Positions 15,152 to 35,090 of a DNA stretch of 55,644 nt are shown in pieces. The DNA is taken from positions 1-55,644 of the forward strand of contig JAHWKR010000019.1 in NCBI GenBank assembly GCA_019347805.1, written 5' to 3'. How positions within the stretch are numbered: position 1 is the first letter of the stretch; every line of letters begins with the position of its first letter. The stretch comes from Methanobacteriota archaeon. GTDB taxonomy: Archaea; Thermoplasmatota; E2; JACPAO01; JAHWKR01. The translations under genes and the position numbers were made by a program. The notes below the pieces were generated by a model. It was not told where the DNA came from. It was given only the letters and a program-made list of their open reading frames with translations, and did not search any database.

Positions 15152-15277
15152 CGCACCTTGTATCGTTTCTCGTGTGGTGATATCCTTTGCGGCCCGGCCC
15201 TATCGTCGTTCAAATAGGGTGTCAGGAGCCGTCTTGCCACAAAAACCCATAAGCCCCCCCTCCTTCGCGGCGCCTGG

Positions 15278-15460
15278 ATGAGTGAGGAGGCCGACCGGCT
15301 GATGATGGAAATCCGTTCCCTGCAACAGGAGATCACCAAGCTCCAGCAGGATGTCATCGGGGGGCGTGTGAAGCCGGACGAGTACAATCGGCTCTATGCG
15401 GAGAAACTCGCCAAGATACATGAGCGCGAGGCGGCGCTCAAGTCGCTCATGGGGATGTAG
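15278..15460 (+). CDS. Short coiled-coil protein
   Basis: 60 residues, a single predicted coiled coil: ADRLMMEIRSLQQEITKLQQ, DVIGGRVKPDEYNRLYAEKL, AKIHEREAALKSL. CATAAGC centred 28 nt upstream is a TATA-like box giving a leaderless mRNA. The next gene begins at the base after its stop codon, so the two form an operon with a membrane-anchored protein. Confidence 0.7.
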   Translation: MSEEADRLMMEIRSLQQEITKLQQDVIGGRVKPDEYNRLYAEKLAKIHEREAALKSLMGM

Positions 15461-15952
15461 ATGACGGACGCGAGCCTGACGGTGCAGGTCGTGGCGCTCC
15501 TCGCCATCGCGGGCTTCATCGCCTTGTGGCTCGCCCCCGTGGAGACCGATGCGCCCCTTGGCGTCCCGGTGGCGGGTTGGACGGTGTGCGACCTGGCGTT
15601 CGGGGAGCACATCGAGCGGCCGTTCACGCTCGAGCATGAGTTCGACCGCATCTCGCTCGGTTACGACATCGTCGAGGCATTGCACATCCGCACCGCATTC
15701 ATCGACCCGGACGGACAGGTCGTCGAAGGCGTGGTCCATCAAGGTGTCGACGGCAAGGACCGCATCGACCTGGAGGTGCATCGTCCAGAACAGGGGAATT
15801 GGTCGTGGCGCCTGGAAGCCATAGAGGGTCCCGAAGGTGAAGGTCATCTCAGCCAGGGCGATTTCATCGTCCTCGGCTTCGGCCTCAAGGGGAAGGTCGA
15901 GCGCACCGATGCGACCGGTGGGACGCTCCCGAGCGGGTCCTGTCCCGATTGA
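15461..15952 (+). CDS. Membrane-anchored extracytoplasmic protein, unknown
   Basis: 163 residues. N-terminal TM (TVQVVALLAIAGFIALWLAP), then a small beta-sandwich: GWTVCDLAFGEHIERPFTLE, FDRISLGYDIVEALHIRTAF, HRPEQGNWSWRLEAIEGPEG, ending GFGLKGKVERTD. Two Cys (residue about 44 and the penultimate region) could bridge. The pattern resembles small emp24/lipoprotein-like beta domains, but is not assigned. Co-transcribed with the coiled-coil protein. Confidence 0.65.
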   Translation: MTDASLTVQVVALLAIAGFIALWLAPVETDAPLGVPVAGWTVCDLAFGEHIERPFTLEHEFDRISLGYDIVEALHIRTAFIDPDGQVVEGVVHQGVDGKDRIDLEVHRPEQGNWSWRLEAIEGPEGEGHLSQGDFIVLGFGLKGKVERTDATGGTLPSGSCPD

Positions 15953-16000
15953 GCGGCCATATCGGCGTCCTTTTTGTGCATCCAGGGGCGTACCGTGAGC

Positions 16001-16591
16001 ATGGAACTGCGCCGTCCGCTCCATCTGGCGACCCTGCTTTTGGCCATCTTCGGCGTCGCCTGGCTGCTCATGATCGTCGTTCCGGCCTTGACGGCGCTCT
16101 TCATCGTCATCCTGGTCTTGCCGCTCGTCGCCTTCGTGGCGCTCTTCCTCTGGCAGCGGACTCTCGAAGGCCCCGAGAAGACGATGGCCCTCGCCGGTTC
16201 CGTGGTGGCCATCGGCTGGTATGCGGCCGTCTTCGTCTTGCTGTTCCTCGCCTCACCGATCACGTTCAAGGGCGAACCCGGTGAACGCGGCCTCAACGAA
16301 GCACCCCCCGAGATCGTCCAGACCTTTTCGGACACGATGGCCGCGTTGTTGCCGGTCATGGTCGCTGTCACCGCTGTGGTCACCCTCTGGCCGGTCCTGG
16401 CGACCCGGGAACGCGCCCTTGGTGCCGTCGGCGCGGCCATTCTGGTCCTTGGTGCGGGCTTGCCCCTTGTCGGCGTCGCCCTCGGAACGGCCTACGCGGG
16501 CATCGTCTTCGGGCTCGGTCTTCTTGCCTGGTCGCTCGCCATGCTCCTTCCGCTCGTCCACCCCGACGGGACGACCGAGGCGTGGGCGTAA
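16001..16591 (+). CDS. Multi-TM membrane protein, unknown
   Basis: 196 residues from ATG 16001 (GTG 15995 is an alternative), with CTTTTTG about 27 nt upstream as TATA. Six hydrophobic helices in three pairs: ATLLLAIFGVAWLLMIVVPA, LTALFIVILVLPLVAFVALF, MALAGSVVAIGWYAAVFVLL, then a soluble loop GEPGERGLNEAPPEIVQTF, MAALLPVMVAVTAVVTLWPV, AVGAAILVLGAGLPLVGVAL and GIVFGLGLLAWSLAMLLPLV. No transporter motif is visible. Confidence 0.65.
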   Translation: MELRRPLHLATLLLAIFGVAWLLMIVVPALTALFIVILVLPLVAFVALFLWQRTLEGPEKTMALAGSVVAIGWYAAVFVLLFLASPITFKGEPGERGLNEAPPEIVQTFSDTMAALLPVMVAVTAVVTLWPVLATRERALGAVGAAILVLGAGLPLVGVALGTAYAGIVFGLGLLAWSLAMLLPLVHPDGTTEAWA

Positions 16592-16628
16592 GGGAAACCT
16601 CCATGGACCCAGTGCCGTTGTCAGCGTC

Positions 16629-16979
16629 GTGCCCACCCGCTGCCTCGTCGCCGCCTCCGACCTCATGGCCTGGTCGCGCATCGCCAACATCGTCCGAGCC
16701 GCAGGCATGGAACCGGTGCAGGTGCGCAAGGCCGAGGCGCTTGGCGACCCTGCCGAAGACGTAGGCGCCATCGTCGTCGACCTCGGCGACCCGGCAGGCG
16801 GTGTCGCGGCGGTCGCGCGGGCAAGGAGCGCTCATCCGGGGGCGCGCATCGTCGCGGTGGGCCCGCATGTCCACACGGACCTCATGTCGGGCGCGAAGGA
16901 GGCGGGGGCGGACGCCACACTCCCCAATTCCGCAGTGGCCGACCGTCTGGGTGCGCTCCTCACCACGCCCCGACGATAG
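16629..16979 (+). CDS. Receiver-like (CheY-fold) small protein
   Basis: 116 residues from GTG 16629. Alternating beta/alpha pattern of a receiver domain: RCLVAASDLMAWSRIANIVR, VQVRKAEALG, VGAIVVDLGDPAGGVAAVAR, ARIVAVGPHVHTDLMSGAKE, AGADATLPNSAVADRLGAL. An Asp sits at the usual phosphorylation strand end (VVDLGD), but the conserved Lys is replaced (ATLPNS), so it may be a phosphorylation-independent pseudo-receiver. No partner kinase is adjacent. Confidence 0.6.
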   Translation: MPTRCLVAASDLMAWSRIANIVRAAGMEPVQVRKAEALGDPAEDVGAIVVDLGDPAGGVAAVARARSAHPGARIVAVGPHVHTDLMSGAKEAGADATLPNSAVADRLGALLTTPRR

Positions 16980-17004
16980 CGGTCCGACAGAACCAGGTCA
17001 ACAG

Positions 17005-17012
17005 TATTAAAA
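17005..17012 (+). promoter_or_regulatory. TATA box for the zinc-ribbon/H1-like gene
   Basis: TATTAAAA centred about 28 nt before GTG 17037; a strong archaeal leaderless promoter. Confidence 0.65.
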
Positions 17013-17036
17013 GGGGCGCCAGCTTGCGGGGCCCCC

Positions 17037-17704
17037 GTGTCGGACGAGTACGAAGAGGGCGATTTTGACGAAGAGGACTTCCAGGAGGCTCCGGAAGCGA
17101 GCGGCCTCCAGAAGTACGAAGAGATCGTCTTCTGTCCCGACTGTGACATCTACATGCCTTACAAGGTCGAGGGTGCCATCGTCCGACGCCGCTGCCCCAG
17201 TTGTGGCAAGGAGTTCGAGGGCGGCATGGAGGTGACCCCGGGGGTCGCGTCGGCCCCGGAACCGGCCAAGCCCAAGAAAGGTGCCAAGAAGGAACCCGCG
17301 GCCAAGAAGCCCGCCAAGAAGGCGACGAGCACGAAAGCGGCGACCCCCTCCACCCGCACGACGGGGGCAGCCAAGAAGAAAACGGCCGGTGCCAAGGCGC
17401 CCGCGGCCGGTGCGAAGAAGGCGACCAAGAAGGCGCCGGCGAAGAAGGCCACCACCAAGAAGGCGCCCGCCAAGACGACGAAGTCGTCGAAGAAGGCGAC
17501 CAAGAAAGCGGGAAGCCGCAAGGGCACGGCGAACGCCAAGCGGCAGGTCACCGCAAAGGCGCCCGGCGCCAGGAAGACCGGCAAGGCGCAGGCCAAGAAG
17601 GCCGTGCGCAAGACCCCGGCGAAGAAGACGTCGGCGCGCAAGACGGCCACCAAGCGGCCGGCCGCTAAGCGCGCAGCGACGACCAAGAAGACGACACGCA
17701 GGCG

Positions 17705-17708
<4 letters not shown>
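17037..17708 (+). CDS. Zinc-ribbon protein with histone-H1-like Lys/Ala tail
   Basis: 223 residues. The N-terminus is strongly acidic (EEGDFDEEDFQE). A zinc ribbon follows at about residues 32-60: FCPDCDIYMPYK ... RRRCPSCGKEFEG (two CPxC pairs). From about residue 78 to the end the protein is almost only Lys, Ala, Thr, Pro and Arg with repeated AKKA / KKAPAK motifs, like the C-terminal tail of histone H1 or bacterial AlgP/Hc1. It is probably a nucleic-acid-binding, chromatin-associated protein. Its TAG stop shares the palindromic CTAG with the megasynthase stop (17705-17708), so the two genes converge with no spacer. Confidence 0.8.
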
Positions 17709-29101
<11,393 letters not shown>

Positions 29102-29190
29102 CAGGAAAGGAGGAGAGGGGCACTCGTTCCTGAGCGTAGGAGGGGAAGTGGGGGCATAGGGCTGCCGGTTGTCGGCTCGTCAGCCGTCAT

Positions 29191-29200
29191 CGTATATGCG
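29191..29200 (-). promoter_or_regulatory. TATA-like box before the megasynthase
   Basis: CGCATATACG on the minus strand, within the 230-bp gap between pccB and the megasynthase. It implies a leader of about 70 nt. It shares CATATACG with the promoter of the upstream carboxylase operon (31171-31180), which hints at paired control. The rest of the gap shows nothing else. Confidence 0.5.
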
Positions 29201-29331
29201 GCTATGGACTCGGGTGGCCGGAGCGCCCGGGTCCCGCATCGAGCCCGGGGTCGGCCTGCGGTTGCCTGATGTCGTCGACCGGAGACGGAGGGAGCCATGC
29301 GGGATGTGTCTCCCTGTGCGTGCCACCGCGC

Positions 29332-30933
29332 TCAGAGCGGGATGTTGCCGTGTTTCCGGCTCGGTCGGGCCTGGCGCTTGCCGATGAGGGTCTGGAGCGC
29401 GGAGACGAGGCGTGGGCGGGTCTCGCGGGGCTCGATGATGTCGTCGAGGAAGCCACGCTCGGCGGCGGCCATGGGGGTGGCGAAGCGGCGCCGGAACTCT
29501 TCTTCGAGTTCGATGCGCATCGCCTCCGGGTCGTCCGCCTGTTGGATCTCCTTGCGGTAGACGATCTTGACGGCCGCCTCGGGACCCAAAACGGCGATCT
29601 CGGTGCCGGGCCAGGCGAGGTTGTAGTCGCTCCGGAGGTGCTTGCTGCACATGACGATGTAGGCGCCGCCGTAGGCCTTGCGGGTCACGACGGTGAGCTT
29701 GGGGACGGTCGCCTCGCAGTAGGCGTAGAGGAGCTTGGCGCCGTTGCGGATGATCCCGCCGCGTTCCTCTTTCAGCCCAGGCATGAAGCCGGGCACGTCG
29801 ACGAAGCTGACGATGGGGATGTTGAAGGCGTCGCAGAAGCGGATGAAGCGGGCGCCTTTTTCGGAGGCGTCGCTGTCGAGGACCCCGGCGAGCACCTTCG
29901 GCTGGTTGCCGACGATGCCGATGACGTGGCCGTCCAGACGGGCGAGGCCGACGATGAGGTTGGTGGCATAGTCCTCGTGGACCTCGTAGAAGGTGCCGCG
30001 GTCGACGATGCGGTCGACGACGTCGCGCATGTCGTAGGGGCGCTTGGTGTCGGCGGGGACGATGGTGTCGAGCACCTCGTCGATGCGGGTCGGGTCGTCG
30101 GTGGTGGCGACGTAGGGGGGGTCCTCGGCGTTGTTGGCCGGAAGGTACGACAGCAGCCGCTTGATCTTGTAGAGCGTCTCTTCCTCGGAGTCGGCGGTGA
30201 AGTGGCAGACGCCGGAGACGGAGGCGTGCATGTCGGCGCCGCCGAGCTCGTCGAACGTGCAGCTCTCACCCGTCACGGTCTCGACCACTTCGGGGCCGGT
30301 CACGAACATGTGGCCGGTGCCGCGGGTCATGAAGATGAAGTCGGTGATGGCCGGCGAGTAGACGGCGCCGCCGGCGCAGGGGCCCATGATGGCCGAGAGC
30401 TGCGGGATGACGCCGGAGGCCTGGACGTTGCGGTAGAAGATGTCGCCGTAGCCGGCGAGCGCCGCGACGCCTTCCTGGATGCGGGCGCCACCGGAGTCGT
30501 TGAGACCGACGAGGGGGGCGCCGTTCTGGAGTGCGAGGTCCTGCACCTTGGTGATCTTCTCGGCGCACATCTCGCCGAGGCTGCCACCGAGGACGGTGAA
30601 ATCCTGGGCGTAGACGTAGACGAGGCGGCCGTTGATCTTGCCGTAGCCGGTGACGACGCCGTCGCCGAGGATCTTCTTGTCGGCCATGCCGAAGAGGCTG
30701 GCGCGGTGCTGGACGAACTTGTCCATCTCGACGAAGGTGCCGGGGTCGAGGAGCATCTCGAGCCGTTCCCGGGCGGTGAGCTTGCCCTTCTCGTGCTGGG
30801 CGGTGATGCGTTCATGGCCGCCGCCGAGTTCGGCGAGTCGGTGCAGTTCCCGGATCTCTTCCAGGCGCTCGACGTCGTGTTCGGCTGGGGGGACCTTCTG
30901 CTGGGTCTGGCTCGTGGGTGCGATGCGGACCAT
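29332..30933 (-). CDS. pccB: Acyl-CoA carboxylase carboxyltransferase (beta) subunit
   Basis: 533 residues from ATG 30933, chosen because GGAGGTGA lies 5-6 nt upstream. Transfers CO2 from biotin to acetyl- or propionyl-CoA to give malonyl- or methylmalonyl-CoA. Family motifs: GKLTARERLEMLLDPGTFVE, GRLVYVYAQDFTVLGGSLGE, GLNDSGGARIQEGVAALAGY, oxyanion-hole segment MGPCAGGAVYSPAITDF, VTGPEVVETVTGE, DVPGFMPGLKEERGGIIRNG and RKAYGGAYIVMCSKHL, with RKHGNIPL at the end. Substrate choice cannot be read by eye. No biotin carboxylase or biotin carrier gene is in the window, so the alpha subunit must be encoded elsewhere. Its position directly upstream of the megasynthase suggests extender-unit supply. 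Confidence 0.94.
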   Translation of the reverse strand: MVRIAPTSQTQQKVPPAEHDVERLEEIRELHRLAELGGGHERITAQHEKGKLTARERLEMLLDPGTFVEMDKFVQHRASLFGMADKKILGDGVVTGYGKINGRLVYVYAQDFTVLGGSLGEMCAEKITKVQDLALQNGAPLVGLNDSGGARIQEGVAALAGYGDIFYRNVQASGVIPQLSAIMGPCAGGAVYSPAITDFIFMTRGTGHMFVTGPEVVETVTGESCTFDELGGADMHASVSGVCHFTADSEEETLYKIKRLLSYLPANNAEDPPYVATTDDPTRIDEVLDTIVPADTKRPYDMRDVVDRIVDRGTFYEVHEDYATNLIVGLARLDGHVIGIVGNQPKVLAGVLDSDASEKGARFIRFCDAFNIPIVSFVDVPGFMPGLKEERGGIIRNGAKLLYAYCEATVPKLTVVTRKAYGGAYIVMCSKHLRSDYNLAWPGTEIAVLGPEAAVKIVYRKEIQQADDPEAMRIELEEEFRRRFATPMAAAERGFLDDIIEPRETRPRLVSALQTLIGKRQARPSRKHGNIPL

Positions 30934-30950
30934 AGGGTTCACCTCCGGCT

Positions 30951-31133
30951 CTATGCCTGCTCGTCTTGGCGAAGAAGAAGGCGGTCGTCGCTCTCGACGA
31001 TGTCGCGGGTGTCCATGGGGGCGCCGGTGGGCGCAGAGGTCCCGAAGAAGGCGGCCTGCTCGAGGGCCGCTTCGGGTTCCAGGCGGGTCCGGGTCGTCCG
31101 GAGGGTCTCCGTGGTGTGTTGTACAAGGGGCAT
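30951..31133 (-). CDS. Small protein coupled to the carboxylase gene
   Basis: 60 residues from ATG 31133 (GTG 31142 also possible). Thr/Arg-rich start (VQHTTETLRTTRTRLEPEAA), then EQAAFFGTSAPTGAPMDTRD and IVESDDRLLLRQDEQA. Its stop codon lies just ahead of the pccB Shine-Dalgarno (30939-30946), so translation is likely coupled. It follows the operon's TATA box. Haloarchaeal propionyl-CoA carboxylases need a small third subunit (PccX), and actinobacterial ones a small epsilon subunit; this could be an analogue, but there is no convincing sequence likeness. Confidence 0.5.
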   Translation of the reverse strand: MPLVQHTTETLRTTRTRLEPEAALEQAAFFGTSAPTGAPMDTRDIVESDDRLLLRQDEQA

Positions 31134-31170
31134 GGTGGGCACCTGGAGTGGCGAGTGGCTACTCGACCGG

Positions 31171-31180
31171 CGTATATGTA
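31171..31180 (-). promoter_or_regulatory. TATA-like box for the small protein/pccB operon
   Basis: TACATATACG on the minus strand, about 40 nt upstream of ATG 31133, predicting a leader of 10-20 nt. Confidence 0.55.
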
Positions 31181-31181
31181 A

Positions 31182-31594
31182 GTTGGCCCTGTACCGGAAG
31201 ACTACCGCATGGTGGTTCTGGCGCGGGGCGTGTCACAGAGGCACGGGAGAAGGTGTGTCATGGGGCGCTTCCTGGATATGACGGGTGGATGGGTCAACAG
31301 AAGGGAAAGCGGCTTCGGCTCAGGTCCCGACGAGACCGGCGGAGCTTAGCGGCCGGTGCAGGTGACGCACCGAGGCGGTTTCCCTGGGAACACTTTACCC
31401 CATCGTGATGGAAACGGGGCGATGCGTCGGCCTCGTCCGGCCAGAGACCACTCCTTCCCGCGCGGACGGTGGCGCGGCGGGCTCACTGGCCTGCATTATC
31501 GGCGACTTGTCGAGATATACGCTCTCCTTGGGCGTCACGCTGTCGCACGGGCAGGTTCTTCAATCCCACTCCCCTCCCTGATGCCGGAGCGATC
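31182..31594. other. Intergenic region without a supported gene
   Basis: 413 bp between the divergent carboxylase operon and the penicillin-acylase gene. I see a plus-strand TATA-like gatatac at about 31514-31520, which would give a leader of about 50 nt for the acylase gene. There are a few short open frames without start signals or plausible composition. No RNA gene or repeat is recognised. Confidence 0.5.
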
Positions 31595-34207
31595 GTGGTG
31601 AACGTCCCCCTGACCCTGTTGCTGTCCGCCCTGGTCGTCATCCCGGCCGGAGCCCTTCTCGCCCTCGGCCCTGATGAAGCCGACCCGGACCTCCCCGCGG
31701 ACATCCGCGAAGGCGGCGCCCGCTCGATGCAGACCCTCGGGGACGCGAGCGGCCTTGACGCCGTCATCATCCGCGACCAATGGGGCGTCCCGCACATCTA
31801 CGCCGACGATGCCTACTCCCTCTTCTTCGGGAACGGCTACGCCCAGGCACAGGACCGGCTCGCCCAACTGGAGATCCTCCGCCATGTCGGCAAAGGGGAA
31901 CTGGCGAAGCTCACCGGTCCCTCCGGTCTCGAACTCGATCTGGTGACCCGCCGCGAACTCTACACTCACGACGAGCGCGTCGCCGCCTTCGACGCCCTTC
32001 CGGACGAATGGAAGGTCGCCTTCGAGGCTTACGCCGACGGCGTGAACCGCTGGATCGGCGAGGTGACCCTCGACCCGACCCAACTCCCGGTGGAATACCC
32101 GGCCCTGGCCGTCACCCCCGAACCGTGGCAGGTCACCGACACCATCGCCATCGCACAATACTTGCTCGACGTCTTCGGCCGCGGCTCGGGCGGCCAAGAG
32201 GTCAGGAACGCACAGCTCCTGTCGCACCTCGTGCAGAAGCTCGGACCGGAGGCGGGCCAGCGAGCGTTCGGAGATGTCGTCTGGACGCTCCGCAACGAGA
32301 CCTACACGACCATCAAGGCGGCCGACGGCGCCTACCCACCGCTTGCCGGCGAGATCGGCTTCGACACCCCCCTCAGCGACGTCCCGCCCGGCCAGCTCGA
32401 GGCCATCGCCGCGGCGCTCCAGGCCGAACCGGTCGACGACACCGCCGCCACGTTGGGCGAAGCGACACAAAAGGCGGGATTGCCGTTCAAGTTCGGCTCC
32501 AACGCGCAGCTCATCGACAAGCGCTTCGCCGCGAACGGCAAACCGCTCCTCTTCGGCGGTCCCCAGATGGGCTACTACACCCCGATGATCCCCTACGAAC
32601 TCGGTCTCCACGGCGCCGGCTTTGATGCCACCGGGATGGGTGTCGCCGGTGCGCCGGGCGTCATCATCGGCCGCAGCGCCACCCAGGCGTGGACGGTCAC
32701 CTCGGGCGCGAGCGACCAGGTCGATACCGTCGCCGAGCGGCTCGTCGACTTCTACCACTACGAGATCGACGGCGAGGTGCACGAGATGGATTGCCGCATC
32801 GAGACCCACCACGTGCGCCCGGGCCCGGCCGACTTCGCCCCGAAGGCGGACCCCGAGTGGCGGCCACCGATGTTCGATATCGTCGAGCAGGAAGTGTGCC
32901 GCACGGTCCATGGTCCGGTCCTGTGGCGCTCCGACGACGGCGCCTACGCCTTCGCCTCCGAGCGCAGCTATCGCGGCGACGAGGTGGCGAGCGGGGTCCT
33001 CTGGCTTTCGATCGGCATGAGCCGGAACCTGGAGGAGTTCCAGGACACGTTCGAGGAGTTCTCGTTCACGTTCAACTTCAACTACGTCAACGAGTCGGGC
33101 ACGGTCGCCTACATGCATGTCGGCCGCCAGCCCATCCGCGACGAGCGCCTCGACCCGCGCCTGCCACGCCCCGCCTGGGACAGCGCCTATGATTGGAAGG
33201 GCACCCTCTCGGGCCGTGAGCTGCCGCATGTCATCGACCCGGCCTCGGGCTACACGGTCAACTGGAACAACAACCCGGCACAAGGATGGACCTCGGGGGA
33301 CGCGCGCGAACTCTGGGGCCCGATCCACCGCGCCGAACGGATGGAGGAGGAACTGCTCCCGGTCCTGCTGCGCGGTGACGTCACCTTGGACGACCTGCGC
33401 GAGGTCAACTTCCGCGCTTCGACGCGCGAACCCTACGCCGACGACCTGGAACCGGTCTGGCGCCAGGCCGCCGCCGAGCTCGGCCTCCTGCACGTCACCC
33501 AGGCGATCGACGACTGGAAGGCCGCCGGGTTCACCTATTGGGACCACGACGGGGACGGCTTCCATGACCACAGCGCCTTCCGGCTCTACGAACTGTGGCG
33601 CGAACGCCTGCAGGTCATCGCGCTCGAGGACGAGTTGGGCGACGCCGCCGAGGTGCCGCTCTGGGACCCGCCCACCGCGGGCGACCCGCACGCCGCCGAC
33701 CATGGTGAGCACCGCAACAAGGATTCGCTCATCGTCGACTCATTGAGCGGATACGCGACCCATGATTGGTGCGATGACATCCGCACGCCGCTCGACGAGA
33801 GCTGTCTTGACATCAGCAAGCAGGCGCTCCTTGACGCCATGGCGGACGAACCCGACTGGTTCAAGCCGTTCCCGCAACGCGAGATCCGTTTCGTCGCGCT
33901 CGGTGCCGGGCCGGCCTACAAGATCCCCATGCAGAACAAGCCGAGCTTCCAGAACTTCTACGACTGGGGCCTGCCAGAAGGGCCGGAGCGCAGCCGCAAC
34001 GCCCTCCCCCCGGGCACGTCGGGTCACCTGCCGCCGGCGGCGTTCCTGGAACTGCAGGCCTACCGCAACGGCTTCCCCAACGCGGCGCCGCCGCCGCACC
34101 TCGAGGACCAGTTGGAGATGTACGCCACGTTCGGTGACAAGCCGTTGCTCTTCGGGCGCACCGCGGTCGAGCAGTACGAGGAGAGCCGTACCCACCTTAA
34201 GACCTGA
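31595..34207 (+). CDS. Penicillin acylase-family (S45) Ntn hydrolase, exported
   Basis: 870 residues from GTG 31595. Signal peptide VPLTLLLSALVVIPAGALLA. The alpha-chain region begins near residue 55 with VIIRDQWGVPHIYADDAYSL and FFGNGYAQAQDRLAQLEILR, classic for the family. The predicted autocatalytic Gly-Ser junction is FKFGSNAQL, putting the N-terminal nucleophile at Ser302, followed by GKPLLFGGPQMGYYTPMIPY. Downstream are VIIGRSATQAWTVTSGASDQ, VCRTVHGPVLW and NWNNNPAQGW (the conserved Asn region). The family cleaves amides such as acyl-homoserine lactones, beta-lactam side chains or other N-acyl compounds; the substrate is unknown here. EF-hand-like DHDGDGFHDHSAF may bind Ca. Extracellular. 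Confidence 0.88.
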   Translation: MVNVPLTLLLSALVVIPAGALLALGPDEADPDLPADIREGGARSMQTLGDASGLDAVIIRDQWGVPHIYADDAYSLFFGNGYAQAQDRLAQLEILRHVGKGELAKLTGPSGLELDLVTRRELYTHDERVAAFDALPDEWKVAFEAYADGVNRWIGEVTLDPTQLPVEYPALAVTPEPWQVTDTIAIAQYLLDVFGRGSGGQEVRNAQLLSHLVQKLGPEAGQRAFGDVVWTLRNETYTTIKAADGAYPPLAGEIGFDTPLSDVPPGQLEAIAAALQAEPVDDTAATLGEATQKAGLPFKFGSNAQLIDKRFAANGKPLLFGGPQMGYYTPMIPYELGLHGAGFDATGMGVAGAPGVIIGRSATQAWTVTSGASDQVDTVAERLVDFYHYEIDGEVHEMDCRIETHHVRPGPADFAPKADPEWRPPMFDIVEQEVCRTVHGPVLWRSDDGAYAFASERSYRGDEVASGVLWLSIGMSRNLEEFQDTFEEFSFTFNFNYVNESGTVAYMHVGRQPIRDERLDPRLPRPAWDSAYDWKGTLSGRELPHVIDPASGYTVNWNNNPAQGWTSGDARELWGPIHRAERMEEELLPVLLRGDVTLDDLREVNFRASTREPYADDLEPVWRQAAAELGLLHVTQAIDDWKAAGFTYWDHDGDGFHDHSAFRLYELWRERLQVIALEDELGDAAEVPLWDPPTAGDPHAADHGEHRNKDSLIVDSLSGYATHDWCDDIRTPLDESCLDISKQALLDAMADEPDWFKPFPQREIRFVALGAGPAYKIPMQNKPSFQNFYDWGLPEGPERSRNALPPGTSGHLPPAAFLELQAYRNGFPNAAPPPHLEDQLEMYATFGDKPLLFGRTAVEQYEESRTHLKT

Positions 34208-34211
34208 TGGC

Positions 34212-34595
34212 ATGGAACGGGCACCTCTTCTTCTCTTCCCTCTCCTCTTCGCCACGGTCTTCATCGGCGGCTGTATCGAAGAGCGGCACGATCATCGGGC
34301 GCCGGCGATCGATGGCTTCCTTCTTGATGGGAAGCCAGATGGCCAGTTCGTCCTGCTACCGCCGGATGGCGGACCGCCCGAATACCAGACCTTGCTCGCC
34401 AAGATGGATGCTGTGCTGGAAGGAGAAAAGCGAAGCGTGGTCTACTACACGATCGGAGAGGACGGATTCGCCCGATTGGAGCGGCATTTCCGGTCCCTTT
34501 CCGTGGACCAGTTCGGTTCTCTGGTCTCACGACCGGATGTCGTGTCGTACAAAGAGGCGTACTTCCGGTTGCACTACGGGTACGTCCAGGAATGA
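34212..34595 (+). CDS. Small predicted lipoprotein
   Basis: 127 residues from ATG 34212, 4 nt after the acylase stop. Signal RAPLLLFPLLFATVFIGGC with lipobox IGGC. The mature part: DGFLLDGKPDGQFVLLPPDG, LLAKMDAVLEGEKRSVVYYT, IGEDGFARLERHFRSLSVDQ and VSYKEAYFRLHYGYVQE. Mixed alpha/beta, single domain, no family recognised. Probably in an operon with the acylase. Confidence 0.7.
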   Translation: MERAPLLLFPLLFATVFIGGCIEERHDHRAPAIDGFLLDGKPDGQFVLLPPDGGPPEYQTLLAKMDAVLEGEKRSVVYYTIGEDGFARLERHFRSLSVDQFGSLVSRPDVVSYKEAYFRLHYGYVQE

Positions 34596-34617
34596 GTCGT
34601 CGGCTCCTCTGGAACCA

Positions 34618-35049
34618 TCACGCCGCCCGTTCCCGTGCCACGACGTCACGGATCGTCGCCACGAGCTCGTCCTTGATGCGGTAGAGGTCGACCGAGACCG
34701 GTCCAGAAGGTTTGAGGAAGAAGGCGTCGGCGCCGCGCTTCTTGGCGAGGTGCTGCAACGTCTCGGCGTTCTCGTGGCTGCCGGAGAGCATGATGACAGG
34801 GACGTCGGAGAACTTGCGGATCTCGGCCAAGGCGGTGAGGCCGTCCATCTCGGGCATGACGATGTCCATGATGACGACGTCGGGGGAGAGTTCCTTCACC
34901 CGCTCGATGGCCTCCCGGCCGTTCTTGGCGAAGCCGGCGACGCGCAGGTCGTCGGCCTCCCCGAGCTCCGTCTCGAGCACCTTGCGTGCCACCGGACGAT
35001 CCTCGACGATGAGCACCGCGATGGTCCGTGCGTCCGCTCCCTGGGTCAT
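34618..35049 (-). CDS. Response regulator, receiver domain only
   Basis: 143 residues. CheY-like receiver: acidic pocket VEDRP near residue 15, phospho-acceptor Asp62 in VVIMDIVMPEMDG, Thr/Ser in VIMLSGSHEN, and Lys in FFLKPSGPVSVDL. No output domain follows, so signalling goes through protein contacts, as in many archaeal two-component systems. The receiver resembles the CheB/CheY subfamily (LKPSGPVS). It lies 41 nt downstream of the histidine kinase gene on the same strand. Confidence 0.9.
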   Translation of the reverse strand: MTQGADARTIAVLIVEDRPVARKVLETELGEADDLRVAGFAKNGREAIERVKELSPDVVIMDIVMPEMDGLTALAEIRKFSDVPVIMLSGSHENAETLQHLAKKRGADAFFLKPSGPVSVDLYRIKDELVATIRDVVARERAA

Positions 35050-35090
35050 ACCGCTCTTCGGGAGCGGCCGGGCTGCGATAAACGTGTCCC

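Noticed and set aside
31260-31349. 29-codon plus-strand frame in the gap before the acylase gene
   Set aside because: No start signals and ordinary composition; likely chance.
31535-33712. Minus-strand 725-codon frame antisense to the penicillin-acylase gene
   Set aside because: Shadow frame; the plus-strand acylase has full family motifs.
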